From Lysinibacillus fusiformis (GTDB lineage: Bacteria; Bacillota; Bacilli; Bacillales_A; Planococcaceae): 64,000 bases of DNA. The stretch is from assembly GCA_030027265.1 (NCBI GenBank), contig JASENG010000008.1, forward strand, positions 1 through 64,000. Direction: 5' to 3'. Both the position numbers and the translations under genes were made by a program. This document shows, in pieces, positions 9,570-19,885 of this stretch; positions within the stretch are counted from its first letter, which is position 1, and the number at the start of each line of letters is the position of its first letter. Under the pieces are notes generated by a model that was not told the origin of the DNA, made no database searches, and saw only the letters and a program-made list of their open reading frames with translations.

Positions 9570-10969
9570 ACGAAGAATGTGGTGTATTTGGTATTTGGGG
9601 GCATCCTGATGCTGCCCAATTAAGCTATTATGGACTGCATGCTCTACAACACCGTGGGCAAGAAGGGGCTGGGATCGTCGCTACAGACGGTCAGGCTCTT
9701 CGCGCGGTAAAAGGTGAAGGTCTAGTAAATGATGTATTTAATGAAGCAAACATCAGTACAGCCAAAGGTAATGCGGCAATAGCTCATGTTCGTTATACGA
9801 CTGCGGGTGGGGGCGGCATTGAGAATGTACAGCCATTATTATTCCGTTCCTCTACGGGTACATTAGCGATTGCCCACAACGGGAATCTAGTAAATGCCAA
9901 TCATTTAAAGCAGCACTTAGAGCGTTCAGGAAGTATTTTTCAATCCACTTCTGATACTGAAGTAGTTGTTCACTTGATTAAAAAAAGTAAAAAACCAGGT
10001 TTTCGTGCTCAGGTGAAGGAATCCCTTTCTTTACTAAAAGGTGCCTTTTCATTCTTGATTCTTACAAAAGAAGGCATGATGGTTGCTCGTGACCGCAACG
10101 GGTTACGTCCATTATCTCTTGGTAAATTGGGCGATGCCTATGTTGTCGCTTCAGAAACATGTGCCTTTGATTTAATCGGAGCTGAATTTATTCGTGAAGT
10201 AGAGCCTGGTGAGCTCTTGATCATTACTGATAACGGGATTGAAGAGGATCGTTTTGTGCAAATGGAAAAGCGTGCAATGTGTGCGATGGAGTATGTTTAC
10301 TTCGCCCGTCCAGATTCAAATATCGATGAAATTAACATCCATGCAGCACGTAAACGTATGGGGAAACAATTGGCAAAAGAATGCTTCGGTATTGAAGCAG
10401 ACGTTGTGACAGGTGTTCCGGATTCATCAATTTCAGCGGCAATTGGGTTTGCTGAGGAAAGCGGCATCCCTTATGAGCTTGGATTGATTAAAAACCGTTA
10501 TACAGGTCGTACGTTCATCCAACCCACACAAGAATTGCGTGAACGCGGAGTGAAAATGAAGCTTTCGCCGGTTGTACAGGTTGTGAAGGGAAAACGTGTC
10601 ATTATGGTGGATGATTCCATTGTGCGCGGTACAACTTCGCGCAGAATTGTCAACATGTTAAAAGAAGCTGGTGCAACGGAAGTACATGTCGTGATTTCTT
10701 CACCTCCGATGAAAAATCCATGCTTTTATGGAATCGATACGTCAACAAGTGAAGAACTGATCGCATCTAGTAAAAGTGTGGAAGAAATTCGAGAAGCTAT
10801 TGGAGCAGATACGTTGACGTTCCTTTCTGCTGATGGGCTTGTAGAAGCAACAGCACGAGCATTTAATGATGAAACTCGTGGACTTTGCATGGCTTGCTTT
10901 ACAGGAGAGTACCCAACAGAAATATTCCCGGATACGGTTTTACCTCATGTGAAAGAATTACAACACTAA
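9545..10969 (+). CDS. purF: Amidophosphoribosyltransferase PurF
   Basis: PurF makes phosphoribosylamine from PRPP and glutamine, the first committed step. It is of the B. subtilis type: an 11-residue propeptide precedes the Ntn nucleophile Cys12 ([11 protein letters not shown]), so self-cleavage is expected. Likely [4Fe-4S] ligands are visible in [21 protein letters not shown] and [12 protein letters not shown], which in the family make the enzyme oxygen-sensitive. The PRPP loop reads [14 protein letters not shown] (about 354-367). The start lies 25 nt inside purL, and the following gap to purM is 59 nt. Length 474 is normal. Confidence 0.97.
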   Translation: MLGEIRGLNEECGVFGIWGHPDAAQLSYYGLHALQHRGQEGAGIVATDGQALRAVKGEGLVNDVFNEANISTAKGNAAIAHVRYTTAGGGGIENVQPLLFRSSTGTLAIAHNGNLVNANHLKQHLERSGSIFQSTSDTEVVVHLIKKSKKPGFRAQVKESLSLLKGAFSFLILTKEGMMVARDRNGLRPLSLGKLGDAYVVASETCAFDLIGAEFIREVEPGELLIITDNGIEEDRFVQMEKRAMCAMEYVYFARPDSNIDEINIHAARKRMGKQLAKECFGIEADVVTGVPDSSISAAIGFAEESGIPYELGLIKNRYTGRTFIQPTQELRERGVKMKLSPVVQVVKGKRVIMVDDSIVRGTTSRRIVNMLKEAGATEVHVVISSPPMKNPCFYGIDTSTSEELIASSKSVEEIREAIGADTLTFLSADGLVEATARAFNDETRGLCMACFTGEYPTEIFPDTVLPHVKELQH

Positions 10970-11028
10970 GCTAAGCCTAGGTACGTGCAACGTTAAGGCA
11001 AAATGATTATTAGGAGGATTCAAAAGTC

Positions 11029-12084
11029 ATGTCAAAAGCATATGAACAAGCAGGCGTTAATATAGAAGCTGGTTACGAGGCAGTAAACCGTATGAAATCC
11101 CATGTTGAACGTACAAACCGTTTAGGCGTGATGGGGACATTCGGTGGCTTCGGAGGCATGTTTGACTTGTCCTCTTTAAACTTAAAAGAACCGGTTCTAA
11201 TTTCAGGTACTGATGGTGTTGGGACAAAACTGAAGCTAGCTTTTATGGTCGACAAACACGATACGATTGGCGTGGATTGTGTAGCGATGTGCGTCAATGA
11301 TATCGTTGCGCAAGGAGCAGAGCCGCTTTATTTCTTAGATTATGTGGCAGTAGGCAAGGCTGAACCAGCAAAAATTGAACAAATCGTAAAAGGTGTGGCA
11401 GATGGCTGTGTGCAAGCGGGCAGTGCCCTTATTGGCGGCGAAACGGCTGAAATGCCAGGGCTTTATGAGGAAGATGAATATGATTTGGCTGGGTTTGCAG
11501 TGGGTGCTTGTGAAAAAGCGAATGTGATTACAGGTGAAAAAATTGCAGAAGGTGACGTTTTAATAGGTCTTGCTTCAAGCGGAGTTCATTCCAACGGGTA
11601 TTCACTTGTTCGCAAAATTGTTTTTGTGGATAACGGCTTTGCAGTTGACGAAGTAGTGGAAGGATATGAAGATCTTGGCCCGATCGGTGAAGCTTTGCTT
11701 GTACCGACTAAAATCTATGCAAAACCAGTTCTTCAAATTTTGAAGCAAGCTGAAATTCACGGTATGGCCCATGTAACAGGCGGCGGCTTCTATGAGAACC
11801 TCCCACGTATGATGCCGGAAGGATTAGCAACTGAAATCGACTTAGGTTCTTGGCCGGTATTACGTGTCTTTGAATTCTTGAAGGATAAAGGTGTTTTAGC
11901 AGATAAAGATTTATATAACGTGTTCAATATGGGAATTGGGTATGTTCTTTCGGTACCAGCTTCTGAAGCAGACAAGGTTGTAGCCATTGCTGAAGAAAAC
12001 GGGGAAAAAGCATACAAAATAGGCCGTGTCGTTAAAGGAGAAGGCGTCATATTTAACGGGCAGCATGATGGGAGCCTGAAATAA
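11029..12084 (+). CDS. purM: Phosphoribosylformylglycinamidine cyclo-ligase PurM (AIR synthase)
   Basis: PurM closes FGAM to AIR with ATP. The 351-residue protein has the family features GFGGMFDL (about 41-48), [15 protein letters not shown] (about 59-73), [16 protein letters not shown] (about 84-99) and [11 protein letters not shown] (about 137-147). A TAGGAGGATT site lies about 11 nt before the ATG. Its stop overlaps the purN start by one base (TAATG), implying coupled translation. Confidence 0.97.
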   Translation: MSKAYEQAGVNIEAGYEAVNRMKSHVERTNRLGVMGTFGGFGGMFDLSSLNLKEPVLISGTDGVGTKLKLAFMVDKHDTIGVDCVAMCVNDIVAQGAEPLYFLDYVAVGKAEPAKIEQIVKGVADGCVQAGSALIGGETAEMPGLYEEDEYDLAGFAVGACEKANVITGEKIAEGDVLIGLASSGVHSNGYSLVRKIVFVDNGFAVDEVVEGYEDLGPIGEALLVPTKIYAKPVLQILKQAEIHGMAHVTGGGFYENLPRMMPEGLATEIDLGSWPVLRVFEFLKDKGVLADKDLYNVFNMGIGYVLSVPASEADKVVAIAEENGEKAYKIGRVVKGEGVIFNGQHDGSLK

Positions 12085-12656
12085 TGACAACTAAAATTGC
12101 CGTATTTGCTTCTGGCAGCGGAAGTAACTTTCAAGCTATCCAGGAAGCGATAGAGAATGGGAAGCTTGATGCTCAAATCAAAATTGTCGTGACAGATAAG
12201 CCAAATGCCTTCGTTGTGAGACGAGCTGAAAATTTCAACATCCCGGTGTTTTCATTTATCGCCAAGAATTATGATTCCAAATCAGACTACGAGCAAGAAA
12301 TCGTCGGTATTCTGAAAGCGCATGAAGTGGAGTGGGTGATTCTTGCCGGGTACATGCGCTTGATTGGGAACACCTTGCTGTCTGCATTTGCGAATCGAAT
12401 TGTTAATATTCACCCATCTTTACTGCCTTCTTTTCCAGGCAAGGATGCCATTGGACAAGCGATGGCACATGGGGTTAAAGTTACAGGCGTTACGGTTCAC
12501 TTTGTGGATGAAGGAATGGATACAGGTCCGATACTTAGTCAGGCTGCTATCGAAGTAATCGATGGAAATCGTCAAGCGACAGAAGCACGGATACATGCGA
12601 TTGAACATGAACTTTATACGAGAACATTGCAAAAGCTTTTTATGGAATTTAATTAG
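12084..12656 (+). CDS. purN: Glycinamide ribonucleotide formyltransferase PurN
   Basis: PurN transfers a formyl group from 10-formyl-tetrahydrofolate to GAR. The 190-residue protein begins with the conserved KIAVFASGSGSNFQAI (about 4-19). It carries the catalytic block with Asn, His and Asp in VNIHPSLLPSFPGKDAIG (about 106-123) and VHFVDEGMDTGPI (about 138-150). It overlaps purM by one base and is followed by a 108-nt gap before the purH start. Confidence 0.97.
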   Translation: MTTKIAVFASGSGSNFQAIQEAIENGKLDAQIKIVVTDKPNAFVVRRAENFNIPVFSFIAKNYDSKSDYEQEIVGILKAHEVEWVILAGYMRLIGNTLLSAFANRIVNIHPSLLPSFPGKDAIGQAMAHGVKVTGVTVHFVDEGMDTGPILSQAAIEVIDGNRQATEARIHAIEHELYTRTLQKLFMEFN

Positions 12657-12764
12657 TTAAATTGATGTTTTAAATCTAAGGGTAGATTTTGAGATTATCT
12701 AAAAAAATTGGATGCTCTTGAAATGCAATACATAAATTTATTTACATAATTGGAGGTCTTTTTC

Positions 12765-14291
12765 GTGACGAAACGTGCACTTATTAGTGTTTCTAACAAA
12801 GAGGGTATTTTAGAATTTGCAAAAGAATTAGCAGCTTTAGATTACGAGATTTTATCAACTGGCGGTACGAAAAAAATGTTGCAAGAGAACAATGTGCCAG
12901 TAACAGCTGTTGATGAAGTAACGAAGTTCCCGGAAATTTTGGATGGCCGTGTGAAAACATTAAATCCATTAATTCACGGAGGTCTTTTAGGCAAATTTGA
13001 TGATCCATCTCACCAAGCACAAATGAATGAACATGGTATCGAACCGATTGAAATTGTTTGTGTAAATCTGTATCCGTTTGTAGAAACAATTTCAAAACCG
13101 AATGTAACATGGGATGATGCAATCGAAAATATTGATATCGGCGGTCCAACGATGTTGCGTTCTGCAGCGAAAAACCATCAATATGTAACAGTAATCGTAG
13201 ATTCAAACGACTATGCAAACGTTCTTGAAGAGTTAAAGGAGCAAGGGGCAACCGCTCTTGAAACGCGTAAACGTTTAGCTGCAAAAGTATTCCGTCATAC
13301 GGCTGCTTACGATTCATATATTTCGAACTACTTAACAGAAGAAGAATTCCCGGAAAATTTAACAATGACTTATGAGCTTAAACAAACTTTACGTTACGGT
13401 GAGAACCCTCACCAAAAGGCCGCATTCTATCAAAAACGTTTAGGCTCCGATTTCTCATTAGCTTATGCAACTCAAATACACGGCAAAGAACTATCTTATA
13501 ATAATATTCAAGATGGAAATGCTGCTCTGCAAATCGTAAAAGAATTCGATATTCCAGCAGCTGTTGCGGTGAAACATATGAACCCATGTGGAGTAGGTAC
13601 TGGTGCAAGCATCGAGGAAGCATTCGACAAAGCATACGAAGCGGACCCAACTTCTATTTTTGGTGGAATTATTGCATTAAACCGTGAAGTAGATGTCGCT
13701 ACAGCTGAAAAATTAAGCGGTATTTTCTTAGAGATTATTATTGCGCCATCATTTACAGAAGATGCATTAGCAATTTTAACTCAAAAGAAAAATATCCGTT
13801 TAATGACAATCAACTTTGCCCAAGAGAACCAAGATAAATTAAAAGTCGTCTCTGTAGAAGGCGGTTTATTAGTGCAAGAAGATGATGCTTTTGGATTTGC
13901 GGAAGCAGATGTAAAAGTGGCAACAGATCGAGAGCCAACGGAAGAAGAATGGGCGGCATTAAAACTTGGCTGGGCAGTAGTGAAGCATGTAAAATCAAAC
14001 GCAATCGTTGTAACTGATACACAAATGACATTAGGCGTGGGTGCTGGACAAATGAACCGCGTTGGCTCGGCTAAGATTGCTTTAGATCAAGCGGGCGAGA
14101 GAGCAAAAGGTGCAGCTCTTGCATCTGACGCATTCTTCCCAATGAGCGACACAGTTGAGACTGCAGCAGCAGCGGGCATTACAGCCATCATTCAACCAGG
14201 CGGCTCGATTAAAGACCAAGATTCCATCGACAAAGCGAACGAATATGGAATCGCTATGGTATTTACAGGCGTACGTCATTTTAAACACTAA
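12765..14291 (+). CDS. purH: Bifunctional AICAR transformylase/IMP cyclohydrolase PurH
   Basis: PurH performs the last two steps to IMP. The N-terminal MGS-like cyclohydrolase domain (about 1-200) starts [13 protein letters not shown] and carries STGGTKKML. The C-terminal AICAR formyltransferase domain holds [14 protein letters not shown] and [12 protein letters not shown]. The GTG at 12765 is chosen as start: it gives the conserved [12 protein letters not shown] terminus with GGAGG 8 nt upstream, whereas the in-frame ATG at 12750 overlaps the ribosome site. Length is then 508 residues, normal for the family. A terminator follows 24 nt after the stop. Confidence 0.96.
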   Translation: MTKRALISVSNKEGILEFAKELAALDYEILSTGGTKKMLQENNVPVTAVDEVTKFPEILDGRVKTLNPLIHGGLLGKFDDPSHQAQMNEHGIEPIEIVCVNLYPFVETISKPNVTWDDAIENIDIGGPTMLRSAAKNHQYVTVIVDSNDYANVLEELKEQGATALETRKRLAAKVFRHTAAYDSYISNYLTEEEFPENLTMTYELKQTLRYGENPHQKAAFYQKRLGSDFSLAYATQIHGKELSYNNIQDGNAALQIVKEFDIPAAVAVKHMNPCGVGTGASIEEAFDKAYEADPTSIFGGIIALNREVDVATAEKLSGIFLEIIIAPSFTEDALAILTQKKNIRLMTINFAQENQDKLKVVSVEGGLLVQEDDAFGFAEADVKVATDREPTEEEWAALKLGWAVVKHVKSNAIVVTDTQMTLGVGAGQMNRVGSAKIALDQAGERAKGAALASDAFFPMSDTVETAAAAGITAIIQPGGSIKDQDSIDKANEYGIAMVFTGVRHFKH

Positions 14292-14314
14292 TTTTGAATA
14301 CAGTATGAAGTGGC

Positions 14315-14345
14315 AAAACGCTCGGCGAGGAGCCGGGCGTTTTTT
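14315..14345 (+). terminator. Intrinsic terminator between purH and purD
   Basis: ACGCTCGGC (14318-14326) pairs with GCCGGGCGT (14332-14340), flanked by AAA and followed by TTTTTT. It is a complete Rho-independent terminator between purH and purD, so purD must be read by leaky termination or by its own promoter. Confidence 0.85.
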
Positions 14346-14360
14346 AGGGGATATGAGGGA

Positions 14361-14467
14361 GATTCGCTCGCAAGGAGTGGAAAGTCGCCCATTATCAAGG
14401 AGAAGTCGCTCGTAAAAGGCAAATAGCCGCTCCAAATGGTATGAAACTCGCCCATAATTCAAGTCGA
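14361..14467 (+). repeat. Tandem 21-23 bp degenerate repeats before purD
   Basis: About five imperfect units start with TTCGCTCG, GTCGCCCA, GTCGCTCG, GCCGCTCC and CTCGCCCA, spaced 21-23 bp, each followed by a purine-rich part (CAAGGAG, CAAGGAGAA). They lie between the purH terminator and the purD ribosome binding site. The pattern resembles the CGCTTATT elements at the left end of the window. No coding frame is evident. Confidence 0.55.
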
Positions 14468-14506
14468 AGGCAAATTTTTACAATAAAAATATAGGAGGCA
14501 TTTCAC

Positions 14507-15763
14507 ATGAACATTCTCGTTATTGGCAGTGCTGGACGTGAACATGCTATTGCAAAGAAATTTAATGATTCTCCTTCTGTAAATAAGGTGTTTGTGGCAC
14601 CTGGAAATGATGGAATGAGGCAGGATGCTGAACTACTTCCATTAGATGCAATGGACTTTGCTGGTCTTGCTCAATTTGCAAAGGAAAATGCGATTGATCT
14701 CACTTTTGTTGGACCGGAACAACCACTGGCTGCTGGAATCGTTGACTTTTTCCAAGCAAGAGGGCTGCGAGTTTTTGGGCCAACCAAAGCAGCTGCACTG
14801 ATTGAAGGCAGTAAATCCTATGCAAAAGAAATTATGAAAAAATACAGTATCCCAACAGCGGCATACGAAACGTTCACTGACGCAGCTGAAGCAATTTCGT
14901 ATGTTCAACAGCAAGGTGCTCCAATCGTAGTAAAAGCGGACGGATTAGCAGCAGGCAAGGGTGTAATCGTTGCTATGACTGAGCAAGAAGCAATCAATGC
15001 TATTGACGATATGATTGGAAATCAACGTTTTGGGGAGTCTTCTTCTCGTGTAGTTATCGAAGAGTTTTTAGATGGTGAAGAGTTCTCCTTTATGTCCTTC
15101 GTTCATAAAGGGCAAATTTATCCGATGGTGATTGCGCAGGATCATAAGCGTGCTTACGATGGAGATAGAGGGCCAAACACTGGAGGGATGGGCGCATATT
15201 CGCCGGTGCCTCAAATTCCGCAAGAATATATATCCAGAGCCTATACTGAGATTGTTGAACCAACAGTGAAGGCGATGGAAGAAGAAGGGGTTTCGTTTAC
15301 AGGCATTCTTTATGCCGGCTTAATATTAACAAAGCAAGGGCCGAAAGTAATCGAATTCAATGCCCGTTTCGGTGACCCTGAAACGCAAGTAGTCCTTCCG
15401 CGTATGGCTTCAGACTTTGGTTTATTCATGAAAGCACTTATGGAAGAAAAATATTTTGACTTGCAATGGTCTGACGAAGCGATGTTAGGTGTTGTTGTGG
15501 CTGCGGAAGGCTATCCTGGAGATGTGGAAAAAGGGCATCAACTGCCAGATTTAAATGCCTTAACGGAAAACTACGAAGTATATCATGCGGGGACAAAGCT
15601 CGCAAATGGAGTATTCGTAGGAAACGGAGGCCGAGTTCTTTTAGTAGCGGCGAAAGCAGACACTTTAAAGGAAGCTCAAGAAAAGGTTTATAAAGGGATT
15701 CAAGAACATCAATGGGATAATTTTTTCTATCGCAAAGATATCGGTTGGAGAACTTTTCAATAA
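14507..15763 (+). CDS. purD: Phosphoribosylamine-glycine ligase PurD (GAR synthetase)
   Basis: PurD joins phosphoribosylamine and glycine with ATP to give GAR. The 418-residue ATP-grasp protein has the N-terminal MNILVIGSAGREHAIAKKF, the KADGLAAGKGV phosphate loop (about 143-153), DHKRAYDGDRGPNTGGMGAY (about 211-230) and EFNARFGDPETQ (about 282-293). A TAGGAGGC site precedes the ATG by about 9 nt. It closes the pur cluster but is separated from purH by a terminator and a repeat block. A minus-strand gene converges on it. Confidence 0.97.
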   Translation: MNILVIGSAGREHAIAKKFNDSPSVNKVFVAPGNDGMRQDAELLPLDAMDFAGLAQFAKENAIDLTFVGPEQPLAAGIVDFFQARGLRVFGPTKAAALIEGSKSYAKEIMKKYSIPTAAYETFTDAAEAISYVQQQGAPIVVKADGLAAGKGVIVAMTEQEAINAIDDMIGNQRFGESSSRVVIEEFLDGEEFSFMSFVHKGQIYPMVIAQDHKRAYDGDRGPNTGGMGAYSPVPQIPQEYISRAYTEIVEPTVKAMEEEGVSFTGILYAGLILTKQGPKVIEFNARFGDPETQVVLPRMASDFGLFMKALMEEKYFDLQWSDEAMLGVVVAAEGYPGDVEKGHQLPDLNALTENYEVYHAGTKLANGVFVGNGGRVLLVAAKADTLKEAQEKVYKGIQEHQWDNFFYRKDIGWRTFQ

Positions 15764-15780
15764 TCAAAATCGTCTAACGT

Positions 15781-15814
15781 AAAAATGGCAAGAGGGATTA
15801 TCACCTCTTGCCAT
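15781..15814. terminator. Convergent terminator, purD / DUF2892 gene
   Basis: ATGGCAAGAGG (15785-15795) pairs perfectly with CCTCTTGCCAT (15804-15814). On the minus strand the stem is followed by TTTTT, so it is a good terminator for the DUF2892 gene. The plus-strand side has only ATCATTTAT and would terminate purD less well. Confidence 0.8.
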
Positions 15815-15849
15815 CATTTATCTCATCGGACTGAAATCTGTCCGTTGTT

Positions 15850-16347
15850 TTATTTATTTTGCTTCCCGGAATCACCTGCAGCATTTTTTACTGCTTGCGT
15901 TGCCGCGCTCTTCAAAGTGTCATTTTGTGTAGCATTTCCAACGATTTGTCCAACATCGCTTGCAACTTTGTCAATATTTGAGCTGCCACTTCCGCCAGTC
16001 GAATGTGATGCCTGAGAATGACTGTGTTCTAAACTTGAACTGTTGGAATTGCCAGTACCCCATTTTTCCGTATAGAAATCATTATAGGATTTCATAATGC
16101 TGTCACCGTCTAAGTACTCATTAAAAGTAGTGGCAACGGCATCCTTTACATTGGAATTAATCAAAGCTTTCACGGGACAATAAAGAAAAATTCCTTCTGC
16201 CACTTTCATGGCACCTGCTGCTACAAAAAGAGCACCTATGCCACGATTGCCCGAATCTTTTGCAAGATGAGCAATACCACATGCAGTTAAACCTGTTCCA
16301 AGCGCTAGACGGACAAAACCATTTCTTTCTGAGATATTCTCTTCCAT
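15850..16347 (-). CDS. DUF2892 (YgaP-like membrane) domain protein
   Basis: A 165-residue protein whose first 65 residues fit DUF2892: the NGFVRLALGTGLTACGIAHL segment, a second hydrophobic stretch RGIGALFVAAGAMKVAEGIF, and the closing YCPVKALI that includes the family's typical Cys-Pro. The remaining 100 residues are hydrophilic and rich in Ser, His, Gly and Asn (SSSLEHSHSQASHSTGGSG), with an Ala-rich end, and look flexible. Function unknown. The start ATG has AAAGGAGTG about 8 nt upstream on the minus strand. It sits alone between purD and the adenine deaminase gene and has its own terminator. Confidence 0.75.
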   Translation of the reverse strand: MEENISERNGFVRLALGTGLTACGIAHLAKDSGNRGIGALFVAAGAMKVAEGIFLYCPVKALINSNVKDAVATTFNEYLDGDSIMKSYNDFYTEKWGTGNSNSSSLEHSHSQASHSTGGSGSSNIDKVASDVGQIVGNATQNDTLKSAATQAVKNAAGDSGKQNK

Positions 16348-16549
16348 GTAATGTCACTCCTTTGTAATTGTTGAAAAAATACAAAATATACATCTTTTCT
16401 TTAAAAAAATGCTATGATACGATAAAAACATTATATTTTTTCTAAATACTCAATAAATATTTGAACAATTTTTGAGCAAAGTTAGTATGTGCGTAAAAAA
16501 AACGATTAACCAAAATAAATTTTATAAATAATAGAAAGGAGTGTTAATA

Positions 16550-18280
16550 ATGCCAGAGTCTACTTGGAAAATCCATGAAATACGAAAACAAGTCGCTGTC
16601 ATCGACGGACAGCATGCACCATCAATGGTTTTAAAAAATGCTCGCTTTCTACATAGTGTGCTGAAAAAATGGTTATCAGGAAACATTTGGATATTGGGAG
16701 ACCGTATTGTATATGCAGGAAAAGAAATGCCGACAAATCTTTCCCACACTGAAGTAATTGATTTAGATGGTAAAGTAGTTGTACCTGGATATATTGAGCC
16801 GCATGTGCATCCAATGCAATTGTATAATCCACATTCATTTGCGGACTATGCAGCCCAAACAGGAACGACAACTTTCATTGCCGATAACATGACATTTGCC
16901 CTTTCATTGCCAAATCAGAAAGCGTTTACAATTATGGATCAATTAAAAAAATTGCCATTTTCATTTTACTGGTGGACTCGTTTTGATTCACAAACCGTAC
17001 TTCAGAACGAGGATGAAATTTTTACAAATAAATCTGTTTTTGAATGGTTAGGCAGGGATGATGTGCTCTTGGGCGGCGAGTTGACAGGATGGCCGCGTTT
17101 AGTTCGTGGAGACGATCTAATGCTGCATTGGATTCAAGCGACAAAGCTTAAGGGCAAAAAGGTGGAAGGTCATTTTCCGGGAGCTTCAGAAAAAACCATT
17201 GCTCGCATGAAGCTTTTTGGTGCAGATAGTGACCATGAAGCCATGACTGTAGAAGAAGTGGAAAGAAGGATTTTGCATGGTTTGGATGTAACGCTGCGTC
17301 ATTCTTCCATTCGTCCAGATTTACCAATATTATTAAAAGGAATCCTAGAGAAGGAACTGGATATTTTCGATCATTTAATGATGACGACAGATGGTTCAAC
17401 ACCAGCTTTCCATGAAGATGGTGTAATGGATAAATGCATACGCATTGCAATGGAACAGGGAGTTTCTCCAGTTGATGCCTATAATATGGCTTCGTATAAT
17501 ATTGCACGCTATTACAATAAATCACATTTACATGGTCTTATTGCGACAGGGCGTTTTGCTACGTTTAATATTCTGAAAAATGAATCATCGCCAAATCCAG
17601 AGTCTGTCCTATCTAAAGGAATTTGGCTAAAGCGCGATAATAAGAAGGTAAATGTTCTTCCGAAAATAAACTGGGATCAGTTCGATACATTACAAATTCC
17701 ATTCGATCTTTCCGATGATGATTTTCAATTTTCAATGCCAATCGGAATTCATCTAACAAATGAGGTTATTACCAAGCCTTATTCTATTAATCTTCAATTT
17801 AGTAAAAAAGAACTTCCTCTTGGCAAGGATGAAAGCTATCTTATGTTAATTGATAGTAAAGGAAAATGGCGTGTGAATACAATGCTTAAAGGTTTTGATA
17901 CGCATATTAAAGGATTTGCCTCTTCCTACTCAAGCACAGGAGAAATTATTTTAATAGGAAAAAGCATAGAAGATATGAAGTTTGCATTTAATGAACTAAA
18001 GAGATTAAATGGTGGAATTGTTCTAGCAGAAAATCAGGAAGTAGTTGCATCCATCCCTCTTAAAATCAATGGGAAGTTATTTGATGGGGATGTTGAGCAG
18101 TTAATCGCATATGAAAAACTGCTTACAAAGGCTTTGCAAGAAAGAGGATATAGCCACTCGGATGCAATGTATACTTTATTCTTCTTGCAATCCACACATT
18201 TACCATATATTCGTATCACTCCACAAGGTATATATGATGTCATGAAAAAGAAAGTGATGTTGCCTGCTGTGATGCGCTAA
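16550..18280 (+). CDS. yerA: Adenine deaminase-like amidohydrolase (YerA)
   Basis: A 576-residue member of the adenine deaminase family, which converts adenine to hypoxanthine for purine salvage. The metal site HVH is in YIEPHVHPM (about 83-91) after the leader GKVVVPGYIEP. Further conserved blocks are GHFPGASEK, LRHSSIRPDL and MMTTDGSTPAFHEDG, with Asp in TTDG. Start 16550 is preferred over the in-frame GTG at 16541 because AAAGGAG (16535-16541) is then 8 nt upstream. B. subtilis yerA also follows purD. It lies next to, but outside, the IMP operon; no PurBox was found upstream. yerB follows 13 nt later. Confidence 0.85.
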   Translation: MPESTWKIHEIRKQVAVIDGQHAPSMVLKNARFLHSVLKKWLSGNIWILGDRIVYAGKEMPTNLSHTEVIDLDGKVVVPGYIEPHVHPMQLYNPHSFADYAAQTGTTTFIADNMTFALSLPNQKAFTIMDQLKKLPFSFYWWTRFDSQTVLQNEDEIFTNKSVFEWLGRDDVLLGGELTGWPRLVRGDDLMLHWIQATKLKGKKVEGHFPGASEKTIARMKLFGADSDHEAMTVEEVERRILHGLDVTLRHSSIRPDLPILLKGILEKELDIFDHLMMTTDGSTPAFHEDGVMDKCIRIAMEQGVSPVDAYNMASYNIARYYNKSHLHGLIATGRFATFNILKNESSPNPESVLSKGIWLKRDNKKVNVLPKINWDQFDTLQIPFDLSDDDFQFSMPIGIHLTNEVITKPYSINLQFSKKELPLGKDESYLMLIDSKGKWRVNTMLKGFDTHIKGFASSYSSTGEIILIGKSIEDMKFAFNELKRLNGGIVLAENQEVVASIPLKINGKLFDGDVEQLIAYEKLLTKALQERGYSHSDAMYTLFFLQSTHLPYIRITPQGIYDVMKKKVMLPAVMR

Positions 18281-18293
18281 AGGAGCGAATTCT

Positions 18294-19337
18294 ATGCGTA
18301 TAAATCCATTTCTGACAGCATTAGCATGTACTTGCTTTTTAGTAGGATGCAGCGAGAAAGAGGAAGTAGTAAAAGAAGAAAGCAATACATCAGAAGAAGA
18401 AATTATTCCTGTAACAGAGGAAGTTTTACTGCCCTTTGTGACTCCATTTACAGGTGAAAGTGTTGCAGATGAAGTAACGCAGCGTCCTATTATTGCAACC
18501 ATTAACAATCATCCAGATGCACGACCGCAGTCTGGAATAGCCTCCGCTGACGTGATTTACGAAATGCTGGCAGAAGGGGATGTTACAAGATTACTAGCGT
18601 TGTATCAATCTGAAATACCTGAGAAAATAGGACCGATTCGTAGTGCAAGGGATTACTTTATAGAGCTGGCTGCGGGCCTGAATGCCTTTTACATTGCCCA
18701 CGGTTATAGCCCGGAAGCACAAAGCCTCCTGGCGAATAATGTAGTAGATAATGTCAACGGTATGCAATATGACGGAATTTTATTTGAGCGTTCTTCGGAT
18801 CGAGTAGCACCACATAACTCCTATTTTCCAGGTGAAAACATCAAGGTCGCTGCGGAGAGAGTGAGCGCTTCACTTCTTTATCAGAAAAAAGTATCTTATA
18901 CTTATTATAAAGAGGATGAAAGTGTTAAACTAGGAACAGAGGCTGAATCGATTGCTATGACTTATAGCCGCAATGATTCATTTAATAGCCAATATACTTA
19001 TGATAAAAACAGTAATACTTATACGCGCCAATCCGGTAATGCTGTGACAATCGATTATTTAACGGATGAACCAATTGCACTTTCAAATGTCTTATTTTTT
19101 GAAATGAACCATTCCATTATAGACAGTGAAGGGCGTCGAGAAATCGATTTAACATCAGGCGGTACTGCGTATGTTTTCCAGCAGGGCATAATGCGGGAAG
19201 TGCGCTGGGAAAATATAGATGGCATATTAAAAGCGGTAGAAGAGGATGGCAGTGAAGTCAAATTAGTCCCGGGAAAAACTTGGGTACACTTTGTCCCGAC
19301 ACATCCAGGAATTACGGCATCGGTAAAATATTCGTAG
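18294..19337 (+). CDS. yerB: DUF3048 lipoprotein YerB
   Basis: A 347-residue secreted lipoprotein. The signal peptide ends in a lipobox LVGC with lipidated Cys19, followed by an acidic linker. The body matches DUF3048: PIIATINNHPDARPQSGI (about 64-81), ADVIYEMLAEGDVTRLLALY and IGPIRSARDYF. The function of the family is not firmly known; it is placed on the outer face of the membrane. It follows yerA by 13 nt and precedes yerC by 24 nt, so the three are probably cotranscribed, the same order as in B. subtilis. Confidence 0.88.
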   Translation: MRINPFLTALACTCFLVGCSEKEEVVKEESNTSEEEIIPVTEEVLLPFVTPFTGESVADEVTQRPIIATINNHPDARPQSGIASADVIYEMLAEGDVTRLLALYQSEIPEKIGPIRSARDYFIELAAGLNAFYIAHGYSPEAQSLLANNVVDNVNGMQYDGILFERSSDRVAPHNSYFPGENIKVAAERVSASLLYQKKVSYTYYKEDESVKLGTEAESIAMTYSRNDSFNSQYTYDKNSNTYTRQSGNAVTIDYLTDEPIALSNVLFFEMNHSIIDSEGRREIDLTSGGTAYVFQQGIMREVRWENIDGILKAVEEDGSEVKLVPGKTWVHFVPTHPGITASVKYS

Positions 19338-19361
19338 CAAATGCGAAAGGATGAATGATAA

Positions 19362-19679
19362 ATGCAGATCGATAAAATTCGTGGTCATCAAACGGATCAA
19401 TTATTTAAAGCTGTGTTAGAATTGCAAAATTTAGAAGAGTGCTACAAGTTTTTTGATGACTTATGTACAATTAGCGAGATACAATCATTGGCACAGCGTT
19501 TTGAAGTGGCTCATTTATTGCGCCTAAAGAAAACGTATGAATCCATCAAAAAAGAAACGGGTGCATCAACTGCAACGATTTCACGTGTAAGACGCTGTTT
19601 TGATTATGGAAATGACACTTATGATGAAATGTTGGGTCGTCTTTATCCAGACGAAAAACCGTTTCAAGCTTCAAAATAA
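19362..19679 (+). CDS. yerC: TrpR-like DNA-binding protein YerC
   Basis: A 105-residue protein of the YerC/YecD family in the TrpR superfamily of helix-turn-helix regulators. Conserved segments are DDLCTISEIQSLAQRFEVA (about 29-47) and the recognition part GASTATISRVRRCFDYGNDTY (about 68-88, partly quoted from the sequence). In B. subtilis it lies in the same yerA-yerB-yerC position. The ligand is unknown. A ribosome site AAAGGATG lies 8-10 nt before the ATG. A 206-bp gap without clear terminator separates it from pcrB. Confidence 0.88.
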   Translation: MQIDKIRGHQTDQLFKAVLELQNLEECYKFFDDLCTISEIQSLAQRFEVAHLLRLKKTYESIKKETGASTATISRVRRCFDYGNDTYDEMLGRLYPDEKPFQASK

Positions 19680-19885
19680 TAATAAGCTATAGGCTGTTTA
19701 GTTAGTCGAAAGAACAAGACTTCCTAAATGGCCTTTTATCTTTTATTTTTAAGGAAAAAAGTCTTTTAGGAAATAGATTTAGAAGAATGAAAACTTTTTT
19801 GATTTGGAGCAGTTTACGTTATACTTGTAGACGAATATAGACATAAACATATAAATATTAGAGTTGAATAGGTGGGAAGTGAACG

